A stretch of DNA of 64,000 nt from Tous-C4FEB sp044356555. GTDB taxonomy: Bacteria > Verrucomicrobiota > Verrucomicrobiia > Opitutales > Opitutaceae. The notes beneath the pieces were generated by a model, which was not told where the DNA came from, searched no databases, and saw nothing but the letters and a program-made list of their open reading frames with translations. A program made the translations under genes and the position numbers. The stretch lies in the NCBI GenBank assembly GCA_044356555.1, contig JBIKWB010000006.1, positions 62,001 to 126,000 on the forward strand, read 5' to 3'. Shown here one piece after another: positions 1 to 10,927 of the stretch (within the stretch, counting starts at the first letter, position 1; each line of letters starts with the position of its first letter).

Positions 1-56
1 TTAGAAATTCGGCCGCGGCTCAGCTCGATCCTTCTTTTTTTGACCCTTTTTCCCAC

Positions 57-1634
57 ATGAACCATCCGCTTTTTCCTTTGCCCGGCGTCCAAGCACTCAG
101 CCGCCGATCCTTCTTGGCCGGCAGCGCCTCCTTCGCGGCGGCGGCGCTGCTCTCGACCCGGGTAGCGGGCGCGGTGGCGCGAACCGGCTCGTTTTCCGAC
201 TCTCCCTTTTCCCTCGGAGTCGCTTCGGGGGATCCGTTGCCCGACGGGGTGGTGCTTTGGACGCGGCTGGCCCCCCGGCCATTGGAAGTCGGCGGAGGGA
301 TGAAGGCGGAACCGGTCGAGGTGGCGTGGCAAATCGCCGAAGACGAAGGGATGGCGCGGGTCGTCCAATCCGGCACGGCGACCGCCCGCCCGGAGTGGTC
401 GCACTCGGTCCATGTCGAGGTGTCGGGACTGCGGCCGGGTCGTTGGTATTGGTATCGGTTTAAAGTTGGCAGCGAAGTGAGCCCCAAAGGCCGCACCCGC
501 ACCGCGCCGCCAGCCGATGTGATGGCCGAGCGCCTGCGCTTCGCCTTTGTCTCCTGCCAGCACTACGAGGCCGGTCTTTTCACTGCTTATGACCATCTCG
601 CGCGCGAGGACCTCGATCTCGTGGTCCACCTCGGCGACTACATCTACGAAGGCCCCGCGGCCGATGGCCGGGTGCGGCGCCACCTCGGCAGCGAATGCTT
701 CGCATTGGACGACTACCGGCTGCGCTACGCGCTCTACAGAACGGACCCCCATTTGCAGGCGGCGCACGCCACGGCGCCGTGGATCGTGACGTGGGACGAC
801 CACGAGGTGGCCAACAACTACGCGGCCGACGTCGCGGCGAAGCCCGCGCAACAGGCGTCCTTTCTCGCTCGGCGGGCCGCGGCCTACCAGGCCTATTTCG
901 AGCACATGCCTCTACGTCGCTCGGCTCTGCCAAAAGGCCCCGAGATGCTGCTTTACCGCAGCCTTGATTTCGGCCGGCTCGCGCAATTTCACGTGCTCGA
1001 TACCCGCCAATACCGTACCCCGCAACCGCTCGGCGACGGCCAGAAAGCCCCGACGCCCGCGTTGCTCGATCCGCGCGGCACATTGATGGGCGATCGCCAA
1101 CGTGATTGGCTCTTCTCGGGGCTCGGCCGTTCGCCGGCGAACTGGAACATCCTCGCCCAACAAGTCATGATGGCCCGCGTCGACCGGACCGGGGGGAACG
1201 AGATCAAATACAGCATGGACCAATGGCCCGGCTACGAGTTTGAGCGGCGGCGCGTGCTCCGGCATTTTCGCGATAAACGCGTCAAAAACCCGGTCGTCAT
1301 CACCGGTGACATTCATTCGAACTGGGCCAATGAACTCATCGCCGATTTCGACGAGCTCGATTCGCCCGTCGTCGGCACCGAGTTTGTCGGGACTTCAATC
1401 AGCTCGGGCGGGGACGGAGCCGCCGCGCCCAAGTCCCACGATCAACTGTTGGCCGAGAATCCGTTTCTAAAATTTTTCAACGCCGAGCGTGGCTACGTGC
1501 GTTGCGAGGTGACGCCGCAAACGTGGCGCTCCGACTACCGCACGGTGCCCTTCGTCACCAAGCCCGGCGCCCCTCTGGTCACGCGGGCTTCGTTCGTGGT
1601 GGAGTCGGGCCGGCCGCAGTTGAATCGAGCCTGA
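57..1634 (+). CDS. phoD: Alkaline phosphatase D (PhoD family), Tat-exported
   Basis: A 525-residue secreted phosphodiesterase/phosphomonoesterase that releases phosphate from organic esters outside the cytoplasm. The N-terminus carries a twin-arginine signal (SRRSFLAG at residues 15-22, then an Ala-rich hydrophobic stretch to about residue 40), as expected for PhoD, which is exported folded with metal. After a short Ig-like N-terminal domain with SLGVASGDP, the calcineurin-like catalytic domain shows GDYIYEG (about 193-199), WDDHEVANNY (about 247-256) and GDIHSNW (about 417-423), the metal-ligand motifs of the family. The length is normal for PhoD. The start is the first ATG and precedes the Tat motif directly. 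It is transcribed alone, tail to tail with the response regulator downstream. No Pho-box could be assigned. Confidence 0.95.
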   Translation: MNHPLFPLPGVQALSRRSFLAGSASFAAAALLSTRVAGAVARTGSFSDSPFSLGVASGDPLPDGVVLWTRLAPRPLEVGGGMKAEPVEVAWQIAEDEGMARVVQSGTATARPEWSHSVHVEVSGLRPGRWYWYRFKVGSEVSPKGRTRTAPPADVMAERLRFAFVSCQHYEAGLFTAYDHLAREDLDLVVHLGDYIYEGPAADGRVRRHLGSECFALDDYRLRYALYRTDPHLQAAHATAPWIVTWDDHEVANNYAADVAAKPAQQASFLARRAAAYQAYFEHMPLRRSALPKGPEMLLYRSLDFGRLAQFHVLDTRQYRTPQPLGDGQKAPTPALLDPRGTLMGDRQRDWLFSGLGRSPANWNILAQQVMMARVDRTGGNEIKYSMDQWPGYEFERRRVLRHFRDKRVKNPVVITGDIHSNWANELIADFDELDSPVVGTEFVGTSISSGGDGAAAPKSHDQLLAENPFLKFFNAERGYVRCEVTPQTWRSDYRTVPFVTKPGAPLVTRASFVVESGRPQLNRA

Positions 1635-1695
1635 CGGGAGGCACCCGAAGAGGTGGCCCGGCTTGCGACCACGGCGCAAACCGGCCTCGGCGCCA

Positions 1696-2946
1696 TTACG
1701 GCGGCTGCACATCCGTACCCAACACTTTGGCGGCAAGCCCGGTGTCGCCGCGGCAGGCCCGGAGCACCATGTCGATATATTGGCGCTGTTGACCGGCGAG
1801 ATAATCGGCGAGCTTGGGCCAGTCTTTGATCTCGCGCAGACGCATCGGCAGCTGTTGCGAAGTCACGACGCGGGTCTCGGTCGTCGCGGCGATTTTCGAA
1901 ACCACTTGCAGCAACTCCGTGAGATTGCCCGGCCAATGATAGGCGGCGAGCGTTGCCAGCGCATCCTCGGTGAACTCGATCAGACTGGACTCAAAATGCG
2001 GATTCGTGGCCTTGGCCGTGTAGTGTTTTACCAGCGAGGGGATGTCGTCCTTGCGGTCACGCAAAGGCGGAAGATGGGCCGGCAACGAGGCCACCCGATA
2101 GAATAGCTCGTCGTCAAATTTCCCCTCATCGGTGAGTCGCTCAAGGTCTTCGGCGGTGGTGCAGATCAGCCGGAAGCCGTGGGCCGTGTTGCGCAGCACG
2201 CTGACCAATTCTTTTTGCACCGGCCTCGACAAACACTGGAGGTGCTGGAGATAGAGCGTTCCGCCTTTGGCCTGCTTGACCCACGTGCCGCCCTCGCCGT
2301 TTTCGCCGATCAAACCGGCCCGCAGGTTGGTTTCCGTGCTCAGGGCGCAATCGATCCTCACCAACGGCGCCTCACCCGTGTTGGCCGCGTGCAGGATCTC
2401 GGCGACCGCCGTCTTGCCGGTGCCATTCTCGCCCATGAGCAATACCGGCGAGCGCACGGTTGCCAGTTTCTTGACCTGCTGCACCAGTTTCTTGAGCGCG
2501 GCACTGGTGCCGATGAGACGGTTGGAAATTTCGTCCGCCTTCACGCCGGGAGCGACGCCGACCGTCATGCGCTGGGCCTGAAACTCCTTGAATTCGATCG
2601 CACGCTTCAGCGTCGCGATGAGTTCGTCGACCCGGAACGGCTTTTGCAGATAATCGAAAGCGCCAAACTTGAGCGCCTGCACCGCGCTTTCCGTGCTCGC
2701 ATACGCCGTCATGATAATCACCACGCAGCTCGGATCGTAGAGCTTCACGTGCTTGAGCAGCGTGATGCCGTCCATCGGCTTCATGTCGATATCGGCCAAA
2801 ATAATGTCGAATTTCTCCGCTTTGTAGCGCGCGAGACCCTTCTCTCCATCGGTCGCAAAGACCGTGGAAAAACCGTTGGGTTGAATGACGGCTTCCAACA
2901 TCTCGTGGATGGAGATGAGGTCGTCGACGATGAGAACAGAGGGCAT
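1696..2946 (-). CDS. NtrC-like response regulator with degenerate AAA+ domain
   Basis: A 416-residue protein starting at MPSVLIVDD; upstream in-frame sequence does not look coding. Residues 1-120 form an intact receiver domain (D8/D9, phospho-acceptor D52, T80, K102). Residues 145-375 follow the sigma-54 activator AAA+ layout with a good Walker A (GENGTGKT, 172-179) and the family's FRLICTT and PPLRDRKDDI motifs. However, Walker B reads GGTLYLQHL, with Q234 and H235 where Asp and Glu are expected, and the GAFTGA sigma-54 contact loop is missing. The C-terminus has the start of a Fis-type helix (LAAKVLGTD) and stops early. It is therefore probably not a sigma-54 activator, despite the fold. 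It lies 83 bases after the PilC-like gene, on the same strand, so a role with pili or secretion is plausible but inferred. Confidence 0.85.
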   Translation of the reverse strand: MPSVLIVDDLISIHEMLEAVIQPNGFSTVFATDGEKGLARYKAEKFDIILADIDMKPMDGITLLKHVKLYDPSCVVIIMTAYASTESAVQALKFGAFDYLQKPFRVDELIATLKRAIEFKEFQAQRMTVGVAPGVKADEISNRLIGTSAALKKLVQQVKKLATVRSPVLLMGENGTGKTAVAEILHAANTGEAPLVRIDCALSTETNLRAGLIGENGEGGTWVKQAKGGTLYLQHLQCLSRPVQKELVSVLRNTAHGFRLICTTAEDLERLTDEGKFDDELFYRVASLPAHLPPLRDRKDDIPSLVKHYTAKATNPHFESSLIEFTEDALATLAAYHWPGNLTELLQVVSKIAATTETRVVTSQQLPMRLREIKDWPKLADYLAGQQRQYIDMVLRACRGDTGLAAKVLGTDVQPP

Positions 2947-3029
2947 AAATGCGCCCGAACTTTCCGGAACTCGGCCGGTCAAGTCAACCCGCAGACAACT
3001 AAGGCGGTCCGCTCGACCGGGATCCGCCG

Positions 3030-4205
3030 TTATTGCAGCCCGCCGGCAACAGCTCCGAGCTGGAAGATGGGCAGGAACATCGCCATCACGATGCCGCCGA
3101 CGACGACGCCGAGGAACACGATCAGGATCGGTTCGATCAGGGACGTGAGCGCCGAGACCGTGGCCTCGCACTCCACATCGTAGAAATCGGCAATCTTGTT
3201 CATCATGCCGTCGACGTTGCCCGTGGCTTCGCCGGCCTTGACCATGTGCTTCATCATCGGCGGGAAAAACTCATTCACGGCGAAGACTTCCGAGACTTGG
3301 CCGCCTTGACTTACATGTTCCGCGACCTCGGCGCAGGCATCCTCAATCTGGACCTTGTTACTCGCCGAAGCGACAATCTCAAGCGTCCGCAGGATCGGCA
3401 CACCCGAGCGGATGAGGGTAGCGTAAGTCCGGCAGAAACGGGAAAGTGTAATCTTGTGCACCAAATTGCCGAAGATCGGCGCCCGCACGAGAAACTTGTC
3501 CTTCACGCGGCGACCTCTGGGCGTCGCCACAAACTTTCCCATGGCCCAGTAAACGCCGTAAGCGATCCCGCACAGATAGAAGAAATAGGCCTTCAGGAAA
3601 TTACTCAGGTCGATCAGGAACTGGGTGGGCGCCGGCAGTTTCGCGCCGAAGTCTTTGAACATGTCGGCGAACACCGGGATCACGAAAATCAGCAACACGT
3701 TAACCAACGCCGTCGCCAGGCCGATAACCGCGATCGGGTAGGTCATGGCGGATTTGACCTTCTTCGAGAGTTTCACGGTCGCCTCGAAATAGCCGGCGAC
3801 CTTGCCCAAAATCTCCGCGAGACCGCCGCTCGCCTCACCCGCCTCGACCATCGAGGTAAACAGATTGGGGAACGAATTGGGAAACTTCTTTACCGCCGAC
3901 GAAAACGAATTACCCGCCGAGATATCCAACCGCACGTCGCGGATCACGATGCGGAAGACTTGGTCTTCCGTCTGGTCCTGCAACGCTTCGAGACACTGCA
4001 CCAACGGCAAGCCCGCGACGAGCAACGAGGCCAACTGCTGCGTGAACAGCGCAAGTTCGCCGAGCGGCAGTTTATACTTAAGCGCCCTTTTCTCTAGGGT
4101 ATTCTGTTTCGCCAACGACTGCGCGGCCTTCACGCTGATTGCACCTTTTTTAGGCCCGTTCGCGCGCGTAGCGGAACTTACAGAACCGGAAAACAACAAC
4201 GCCAT
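3030..4205 (-). CDS. Type IV pilus / type II secretion inner-membrane protein (PilC/GspF family)
   Basis: A 391-residue polytopic inner-membrane platform protein. It has the two repeated T2SSF domains of the family: the first begins around residue 50 (FTQQLASLLVAGLPLVQ), the second in the C-terminal half (FCRTYATLIRSGVPILR). Each is followed by hydrophobic segments, including YPIAVIGLATALVNVLLI and a C-terminal stretch rich in Val/Gly/Met. Such proteins couple the assembly ATPase to pilin polymerisation. The start at MALLFSG is chosen because the preceding 50 codons lack family resemblance. No PilB/GspE ATPase or pilin is nearby, so the partners must be elsewhere. The response regulator gene follows 83 bases downstream and may be co-transcribed. 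Confidence 0.9.
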   Translation of the reverse strand: MALLFSGSVSSATRANGPKKGAISVKAAQSLAKQNTLEKRALKYKLPLGELALFTQQLASLLVAGLPLVQCLEALQDQTEDQVFRIVIRDVRLDISAGNSFSSAVKKFPNSFPNLFTSMVEAGEASGGLAEILGKVAGYFEATVKLSKKVKSAMTYPIAVIGLATALVNVLLIFVIPVFADMFKDFGAKLPAPTQFLIDLSNFLKAYFFYLCGIAYGVYWAMGKFVATPRGRRVKDKFLVRAPIFGNLVHKITLSRFCRTYATLIRSGVPILRTLEIVASASNKVQIEDACAEVAEHVSQGGQVSEVFAVNEFFPPMMKHMVKAGEATGNVDGMMNKIADFYDVECEATVSALTSLIEPILIVFLGVVVGGIVMAMFLPIFQLGAVAGGLQ

Positions 4206-4339
4206 AGTGCGCGTAGACTTAGGCGTCCCGTCGCAAGCGGCAACCTCATTTCCGGAGCCAGCTGTAAAAATTTGGCAAGAACGATCCCGGTCTTGAGCCG
4301 AAGCCATCCGCCCTCCGGCAAACCCCGACGCGGCCCCGA

Positions 4340-4834
4340 TCACGCCAACACACACGAAACCTTGACGGGCTGCGCGTTAACCTTGTCGAAAATCGTCGCG
4401 AGTGCGGCCTTGGCCGCGTCGCGACCGCGGGCGATCAACGCGATCCGGTCGGGTGGGATACCGTCGGTCGGATCCAACAGATATCATTGCCCGCCGACGT
4501 AAGCTTCGGAACCCACATGAACATCCATCGGTCGAGCCGGACCGCGGAGCCGCCCACGCGGCGCGCCGGGATGGTGAGGGCGTGACACAGGGCGATCGAC
4601 AGGTGAGTGTAGGTCGCGGCAGCCGCCTTTTCAATTGCCAGACATAGTTTCCCTTCGAAGTCGCCGTGCGCTCGCCGATCGGCACATCCGGGATGACACG
4701 GATCCCCTCGTCGAAGAGTTGCTAGCATAGGTCGCGATTCGCCAGAATGTTGAACGTGAAGTTCGCGGTGGGCGAGGGTACGAGGTCAGCAAGCGTGCAG
4801 CCGACCGAGAGAACCATAAACCCCGGATGCTGGC
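4340..4834 (-). pseudogene. Transglutaminase-like domain protein remnant
   Basis: No intact frame exists here, but pieces in different minus-strand frames join into a recognisable transglutaminase-like protein. From the 5' side these are HPGFMVLSVGCTLADLV, then an in-frame TAG, then QLFDEGIRVIPDVP. After a frame change come THLSIALCHALTIPARRVGG (the CRDFAHL...ALNIPAR region of intact members) and RLDRWMFMWVP. After another change comes DPTDGIPPDRIALIARGRD, then AALATIF and a stop at 4340-4342, matching the FDPT...GRDA...FATIF ending of the family. The catalytic Cys that should precede the THL helix is gone, and the central part appears deleted. This is a dead gene with at least one nonsense and two frameshift changes. 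Family assignment is from motif memory. Confidence 0.6.
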
Positions 4835-4881
4835 AGAGCGTGGACACAGGGCGAAACCCGCTTTTCGCCCGCTTAGGGCAC

Positions 4882-4913
4882 AAAAAACCCGGCGTAGGGT
4901 GAGCACGCCGGGT
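4882..4913 (-). terminator. Rho-independent terminator of the TonB receptor gene
   Basis: A perfect 9-bp inverted repeat (ACCCGGCGT at 4887-4895, ACGCCGGGT at 4905-4913) with a 9-base loop. On the minus strand it is followed by six T residues (A tract at 4882-4887 on the plus strand). It lies 30 bases past the stop of the minus-strand receptor gene. Confidence 0.85.
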
Positions 4914-4942
4914 CGAGAAAACGCGTTGGAGTTGCGCGACGC

Positions 4943-7765
4943 TTAGAAGCGGTAGCTGAGCTTCACGTACGAGAACCGGCCGTTGATGCCCATCGGTGCG
5001 CCGCCATTGGCGCTATAGCGGAAGATGCCGATGTTGTCGGCGCCTTGGCCGTTGTTCGCACCGTTCGCGACCGTGCCCGTGACCGGGACTTTGGAACGGA
5101 TGTTCTCGACGGGATAAATATTGAAGGCGTTCTGCATACCCACCGAGAGACGGAGTCCCTTTGCGATTTCGTAGGAGACGTCCAAGTCGCTGATCCACGT
5201 CGCCTCAAAGCTTTGGATAACTTGGGCGTTGGGTCGGCCAAGGCCGTCAACTGCCGGCGAGAAGTTGCCGGGCGTCGTGCCCGTGCCACGGGCGACGGAG
5301 CCGTAGGCCGGGGCGAGCGTCACGTCGTAGCCGGGCGTGAGGTAGTTGATGCGGTTCAGATCCCAACCCGCGCCGCCGGCCTGCACCGTAGAAACCTCGC
5401 CGAAGCGAGTGGCGCCGAGCCGGGCGCTGTATTTGTTCCATTCCCACTGCACGCCGATTTGCACCGTGTCGCCGGGCTGACCTTTTTCCATCCGGACGCG
5501 CTCGGTCAGGTCGAAGAGCGGGATTCCGGTAAAGCGTCGCAACGTGGAGTTGGCCAAGACGGTGCGGTCGGCCTCTAGGCCATAACGGCTGCCCACGACT
5601 TTCGTGCTGTTGATGTTATAACCGCCGGTAAACGTGAAGCGCCCTGCCTCACGCGTGCGCAAGGCGTAGCGGACATTCAGATCAATGCCCTCGGTCTTGG
5701 TGTTGACGGCATTGGTGAAATAGCGGCCCCCGCCTACGCCGGGCAGGCCTTGATTCTCAAAGAACTGCACGATGGCAGCATCCGTCCACTGCGACGAGAG
5801 CACGATGCGGTCGTCGATCTTGATCTGATAGTAATCCACCGAAGCGGAGAATCCGTCACCGAGGGCGTAAGTGACGCCGAAGCCTACATTGTCGGACTTC
5901 TCGGCCGTGAGCGACGTGGCTCCCAACGCGCGGGCGGCGGAGGTATTGACGGGCAACGTGCGGATATCAACCGGCGTGAGGACGCCGCCCACCGTGATGA
6001 AGTTCGTGGCCGTGGACGTGAAGAATTGCTGACCCAGGCCAGGCGCGCGGAAGCCGGTGCTCACCGAGCCGCGCAGACCAAAACCCGCCGGCAGTTTGTA
6101 ACGGCCGGCGACCTTGAAGTTCGTGGTGTTGCCGAAATCACTGAAATCCTCGAAGCGGAGCGCGGCGGAGACCGTGAGCGCATCGGTGAGTTGGTTTTCG
6201 GCGTCGGCGTAGACCGCGTAAGAGTGGCGGCCAACGTCGGTCGTGTCCGACGGCCGGAATCCGGCAAACACCTGGGAGCCTGCAGCGGCCCGACCGCCGG
6301 CGGCCGGACCGTCAAGGATCGCGATCCCGCCATCGACGTAGGAAGCCCGTTCACCGGCTTCGATCGCGTAGCTCTCGTCGCGATACTCCAATCCCGTGGC
6401 GACCTTCACCGGCTTGGCGAGGCCCACGTCAAACGCGCGTTTGAAATCGAGATTGCCGGTGAACTGACCGAGTTCGAGGGTGCCCGCGTAGAATGCGGTC
6501 GGGCTGGCCGCACCGAGCGACACGTTGACGGTGTTGACGAGGTTAAACTCAAAGGAGTTCTGACCGTAAGAGAGGCTGGCATCATAGCCCCAGCCGCCCA
6601 CCTCGCCCTTGGCCCCGCCACCGAGCGAATAGTCCTTCACCTTGTTTTTAAACGTGGGGAGAAACCCGTTCGGATAGATCGAACGCACGTTCGTATCCTG
6701 ACCGGGACGGCGGAAAAAACCGTAGGACTCCGTCTTGCGGTCATTGAAGCCGCCGAAGCCGTAGAGCGTCGCGCCGGAGGAGCCGAGCGGCAGCTCGCCG
6801 TTGGCCATGAAGCCCACATCGTCCGTCGCACTGTCACCTTGGCGGTGATTGTTCCGATTGAAGGAATTCTCGCGCGCATCCCGGGTGCCGCCCGAAGCGG
6901 AGTCGCCGGTGCCCGAGCCAAAGTTGGCCCCGATGGCGACCAGACCTTGCGGATTGGAGGCGGTGGGCGTGCCGCCGGTGCCGAAGTATTGCTGGCGGGT
7001 GTCGAGCTGCGAACGGTCCGTGCCTTCGCGATTCCGGAGATAGGCGCTGATGGTCACCTTGCCCTTTTGTCCAATCTCGAAGCCGTCGGTCGCGTTGAGA
7101 TTGTAGACTTGGCCGTCACCCTCGGCCGTCACGCCGTAGCTGAAATCGGCTTCGCCCGTCAGGGAGTCGCGCAACACGATGTTGACGACGCCGGAAATCG
7201 CATCGGAGCCATACTGCGCCGACGCACCGTCGCGGAGCACCTCGATGCGTCCGATGGCGGCGGCGGGGATGGCGTTGAGATCGACCATGCCGGATCCGCG
7301 GCCGACGGTGCCGTTGACGTTGATCAACGCGCTCGCGTGGCGGCGCTTGCCATTCACGAGCACGAGCAACTGGTCGGGCGCCAAACCACGAAGCGTAAGC
7401 GGTCGCGCACTGTCCGTGCCGTCGGAAATGGACGTGCGGGGAAAGTTCACCGAGGGCACCAGCCGTTGGAGAACCTGCGCCGGCTCGGTGAGACCGGTCG
7501 CACGGATTTCAAAGTCCGTCACGACGTCGATGGGCACGGGCGAGTCGGTCACGGTGCGGTCGTTGAAGCGCGTGCCCGTCGAGACGAAGGCCTGCATCTT
7601 TATCACTTCATCGCCCGGAGCGCGGGCGGCGACAGCGGGCGGATTTTGGGCGGAAGCAACGACGGGACCGGCGAGGAAACAAGCGGCTGCGACCGGCAGT
7701 CCGGTCAGCAATCGCTGCAATGCGAGCACGGCGAAACGTGCTTGGATGGTGAGGGTGGAGGTCAT
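4943..7765 (-). CDS. TonB-dependent outer-membrane receptor
   Basis: A 940-residue outer-membrane active transporter. Signal peptide at residues 1 to about 39, then a short linker with VIKMQAFVSTG at about 54-64. The plug domain follows, with VPIDVVTDFEI, LTLRGLAPDQLLVLVNGKRR and the typical IEVLRDGASAQYGSDAISG. The rest is a 22-stranded-type barrel ending YVKLSYRF, the aromatic end used by the assembly machinery. The length is usual. There is no N-terminal carboxypeptidase-like or STN domain. The ligand cannot be read from sequence. The gene is divergent from gamma-glutamyltranspeptidase, 107 bases apart, so the two could share a control region; glutathione or gamma-glutamyl peptide uptake would be a guess. 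Confidence 0.95.
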   Translation of the reverse strand: MTSTLTIQARFAVLALQRLLTGLPVAAACFLAGPVVASAQNPPAVAARAPGDEVIKMQAFVSTGTRFNDRTVTDSPVPIDVVTDFEIRATGLTEPAQVLQRLVPSVNFPRTSISDGTDSARPLTLRGLAPDQLLVLVNGKRRHASALINVNGTVGRGSGMVDLNAIPAAAIGRIEVLRDGASAQYGSDAISGVVNIVLRDSLTGEADFSYGVTAEGDGQVYNLNATDGFEIGQKGKVTISAYLRNREGTDRSQLDTRQQYFGTGGTPTASNPQGLVAIGANFGSGTGDSASGGTRDARENSFNRNNHRQGDSATDDVGFMANGELPLGSSGATLYGFGGFNDRKTESYGFFRRPGQDTNVRSIYPNGFLPTFKNKVKDYSLGGGAKGEVGGWGYDASLSYGQNSFEFNLVNTVNVSLGAASPTAFYAGTLELGQFTGNLDFKRAFDVGLAKPVKVATGLEYRDESYAIEAGERASYVDGGIAILDGPAAGGRAAAGSQVFAGFRPSDTTDVGRHSYAVYADAENQLTDALTVSAALRFEDFSDFGNTTNFKVAGRYKLPAGFGLRGSVSTGFRAPGLGQQFFTSTATNFITVGGVLTPVDIRTLPVNTSAARALGATSLTAEKSDNVGFGVTYALGDGFSASVDYYQIKIDDRIVLSSQWTDAAIVQFFENQGLPGVGGGRYFTNAVNTKTEGIDLNVRYALRTREAGRFTFTGGYNINSTKVVGSRYGLEADRTVLANSTLRRFTGIPLFDLTERVRMEKGQPGDTVQIGVQWEWNKYSARLGATRFGEVSTVQAGGAGWDLNRINYLTPGYDVTLAPAYGSVARGTGTTPGNFSPAVDGLGRPNAQVIQSFEATWISDLDVSYEIAKGLRLSVGMQNAFNIYPVENIRSKVPVTGTVANGANNGQGADNIGIFRYSANGGAPMGINGRFSYVKLSYRF

Positions 7766-7872
7766 ACGCCCTCAACAATAGTGACAATTGAGTTACAAGG
7801 CAACAGCCGCGGCTCCAATCGCCTTGGTCCTTGCGCGGCGCTCCGGCATGACATCCGCTCACTCCACCCGCT

Positions 7873-9660
<1,788 letters not shown>

Positions 9661-9929
9661 TTCACGCGGGCGAGCCCATCGGCCCGAGGGTTCGCCCGGT
9701 TGGCATCGATTTCATTCGGCTTGGCGTTCGCCCGGCCGCTCCCGAGCAAAAGCCAAGGCTCCGAAGGTCTTTGGGCGGAGAGTGCCCCGCATTCCGGGCG
9801 CGCCGGCGAGCCAACGCAGGTCAAGCGACGCACACGATTGACCAAGCAACGATGAGCACGGGCCGGCGAGTAGGGCTAAGGTGCGGGGCACAGCTTCGGG
9901 AATTTCCCCGTAGCCGGCAAAACCTACCT
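9661..9929. other. Intergenic region, ggt to ompW-like gene
   Basis: No convincing gene. Directly after the ggt stop there is a 7-bp inverted repeat (CGGGCGA at 9667-9673, TCGCCCG at 9692-9698) without a T tract, so it is at best a weak transcript-end hairpin. The rest is G+C-rich with no recognised motif. An open frame runs into the ompW-like gene from 9771, but its first 53 codons have no signal-peptide or family character. Confidence 0.4.
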
Positions 9930-10562
9930 ATGACCAAACTAATTCGTATCCTCTGTTGCAGCGCGTTACTCGCGCTCTTCACCACCACGGCCTCACAAGC
10001 CGCCGGCCCATGGTCCGCCCGCTTGCGCGCGACCTATTTGGAAACCGTGGACAAGTCCGATGCGTTCACCGCGCTGGGCATCAACTTCGCCGAGAATGCC
10101 GTCGCCGTGAGCGACCGATTCATCCCCGAGATCGATGTCGATTACGCGTTCACGGACGCTTGGTCCGCCGAGCTCGTTCTGACGATTCCTCAAAAGCACA
10201 AAGTCACGCTGGCCGGAATCGGCCAACTCGGCACCTTCAAACATCTGCCCCCGACGCTACTGGCGAAGTATCGCGCCAACCCGGGCGGAGCGGTGCGGCC
10301 CTATTTCGGCGCCGGGTTGAATTTCACCCTCATTTGGGGCGGGAATCTCTCGGTCGCGGGCGTGCCGCTGGCATTGGATAAATTCAGCGTCGGTCTCGCG
10401 GCGCAAGGGGGCGTGGACATCAAACTCGACGACCGTTGGACGATGAATGTCGACGTGAAGCGTGCGGCCCTGCGCACGGATGTCTCGGCCGGGGGCACCA
10501 AACTGACCGAGGCACGGCTCGATCCGTGGTTATACTCCGTCGGCGCAAGTCACGCTTTCTGA
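9930..10562 (+). CDS. ompW: OmpW family outer-membrane protein
   Basis: A 210-residue outer-membrane beta-barrel. The start at MTKLIRILCC is chosen because a clear signal peptide (to SQAAG, about residue 25) follows immediately. The mature part shows OmpW features: SARLRATYLETVD near the N-terminus, IPEIDVDYAFTDAWSAELVL, then LPPTLLAKY and RPYFGAGLNFTLIW, and a terminal Phe (GASHAF). OmpW forms an eight-stranded barrel with a hydrophobic channel for small non-polar molecules. The length matches the family. It is transcribed alone, with a hairpin terminator about 120 bases downstream. The ligand is unknown. Confidence 0.9.
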   Translation: MTKLIRILCCSALLALFTTTASQAAGPWSARLRATYLETVDKSDAFTALGINFAENAVAVSDRFIPEIDVDYAFTDAWSAELVLTIPQKHKVTLAGIGQLGTFKHLPPTLLAKYRANPGGAVRPYFGAGLNFTLIWGGNLSVAGVPLALDKFSVGLAAQGGVDIKLDDRWTMNVDVKRAALRTDVSAGGTKLTEARLDPWLYSVGASHAF

Positions 10563-10683
10563 GTCTGCGTGATCGCGTCGAGCGGGGGTGACGCCGTGAC
10601 CTAACTGCCCGACGACGCCCCCTCTGTAATCCCGACGCCAACGCGGTCGCCTGCTGACCGCTGTTCCAGCTTCTCGTTGTCTG

Positions 10684-10712
10684 AGCGCCGGCCATCGCGC
10701 CGGCGCTTTTTT
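10684..10712 (+). terminator. Rho-independent terminator after the ompW-like gene
   Basis: Perfect 9-bp stem AGCGCCGGC (10684-10692) / GCCGGCGCT (10699-10707), a six-base loop, followed by a T run to 10712. It is 121 bases downstream of the ompW-like stop and is the only good plus-strand terminator in this gap. The rest of 10563-10897 holds nothing recognisable. Confidence 0.8.
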
Positions 10713-10897
10713 GCGCCCTGCCAGCCGCAAGCCCAGCCTATTTCCATCCGGCCCGGACGGGCGTTTGGTGCAAGTTTTCGAGCACCCGTGCACCTTTACC
10801 CAGCGCGAACGCACCCGCTTCACTCCGCCCGGCGTGAGCGTTTCACGTCACCGGTCCCCACCCCGGCCGGCCCCAACCCTCGCCTTGTCCCCGCCCC

Positions 10898-10927
10898 ATC
10901 CGTGTCTATCGGTGTTTAGCCGTGAAT
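10898..10927 (-). repeat. Solo copy of the ACACGGAT-type repeat
   Basis: The plus strand reads ATCCGTGTCTATCGG followed by TGTTTAGCCGTGAAT. This matches about 23 of 30 positions of the repeat at 47037-47067 beside the GxxExxY gene. Here no GxxExxY gene accompanies it. It runs into the start codon of the DUF6702-like gene. Confidence 0.6.
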
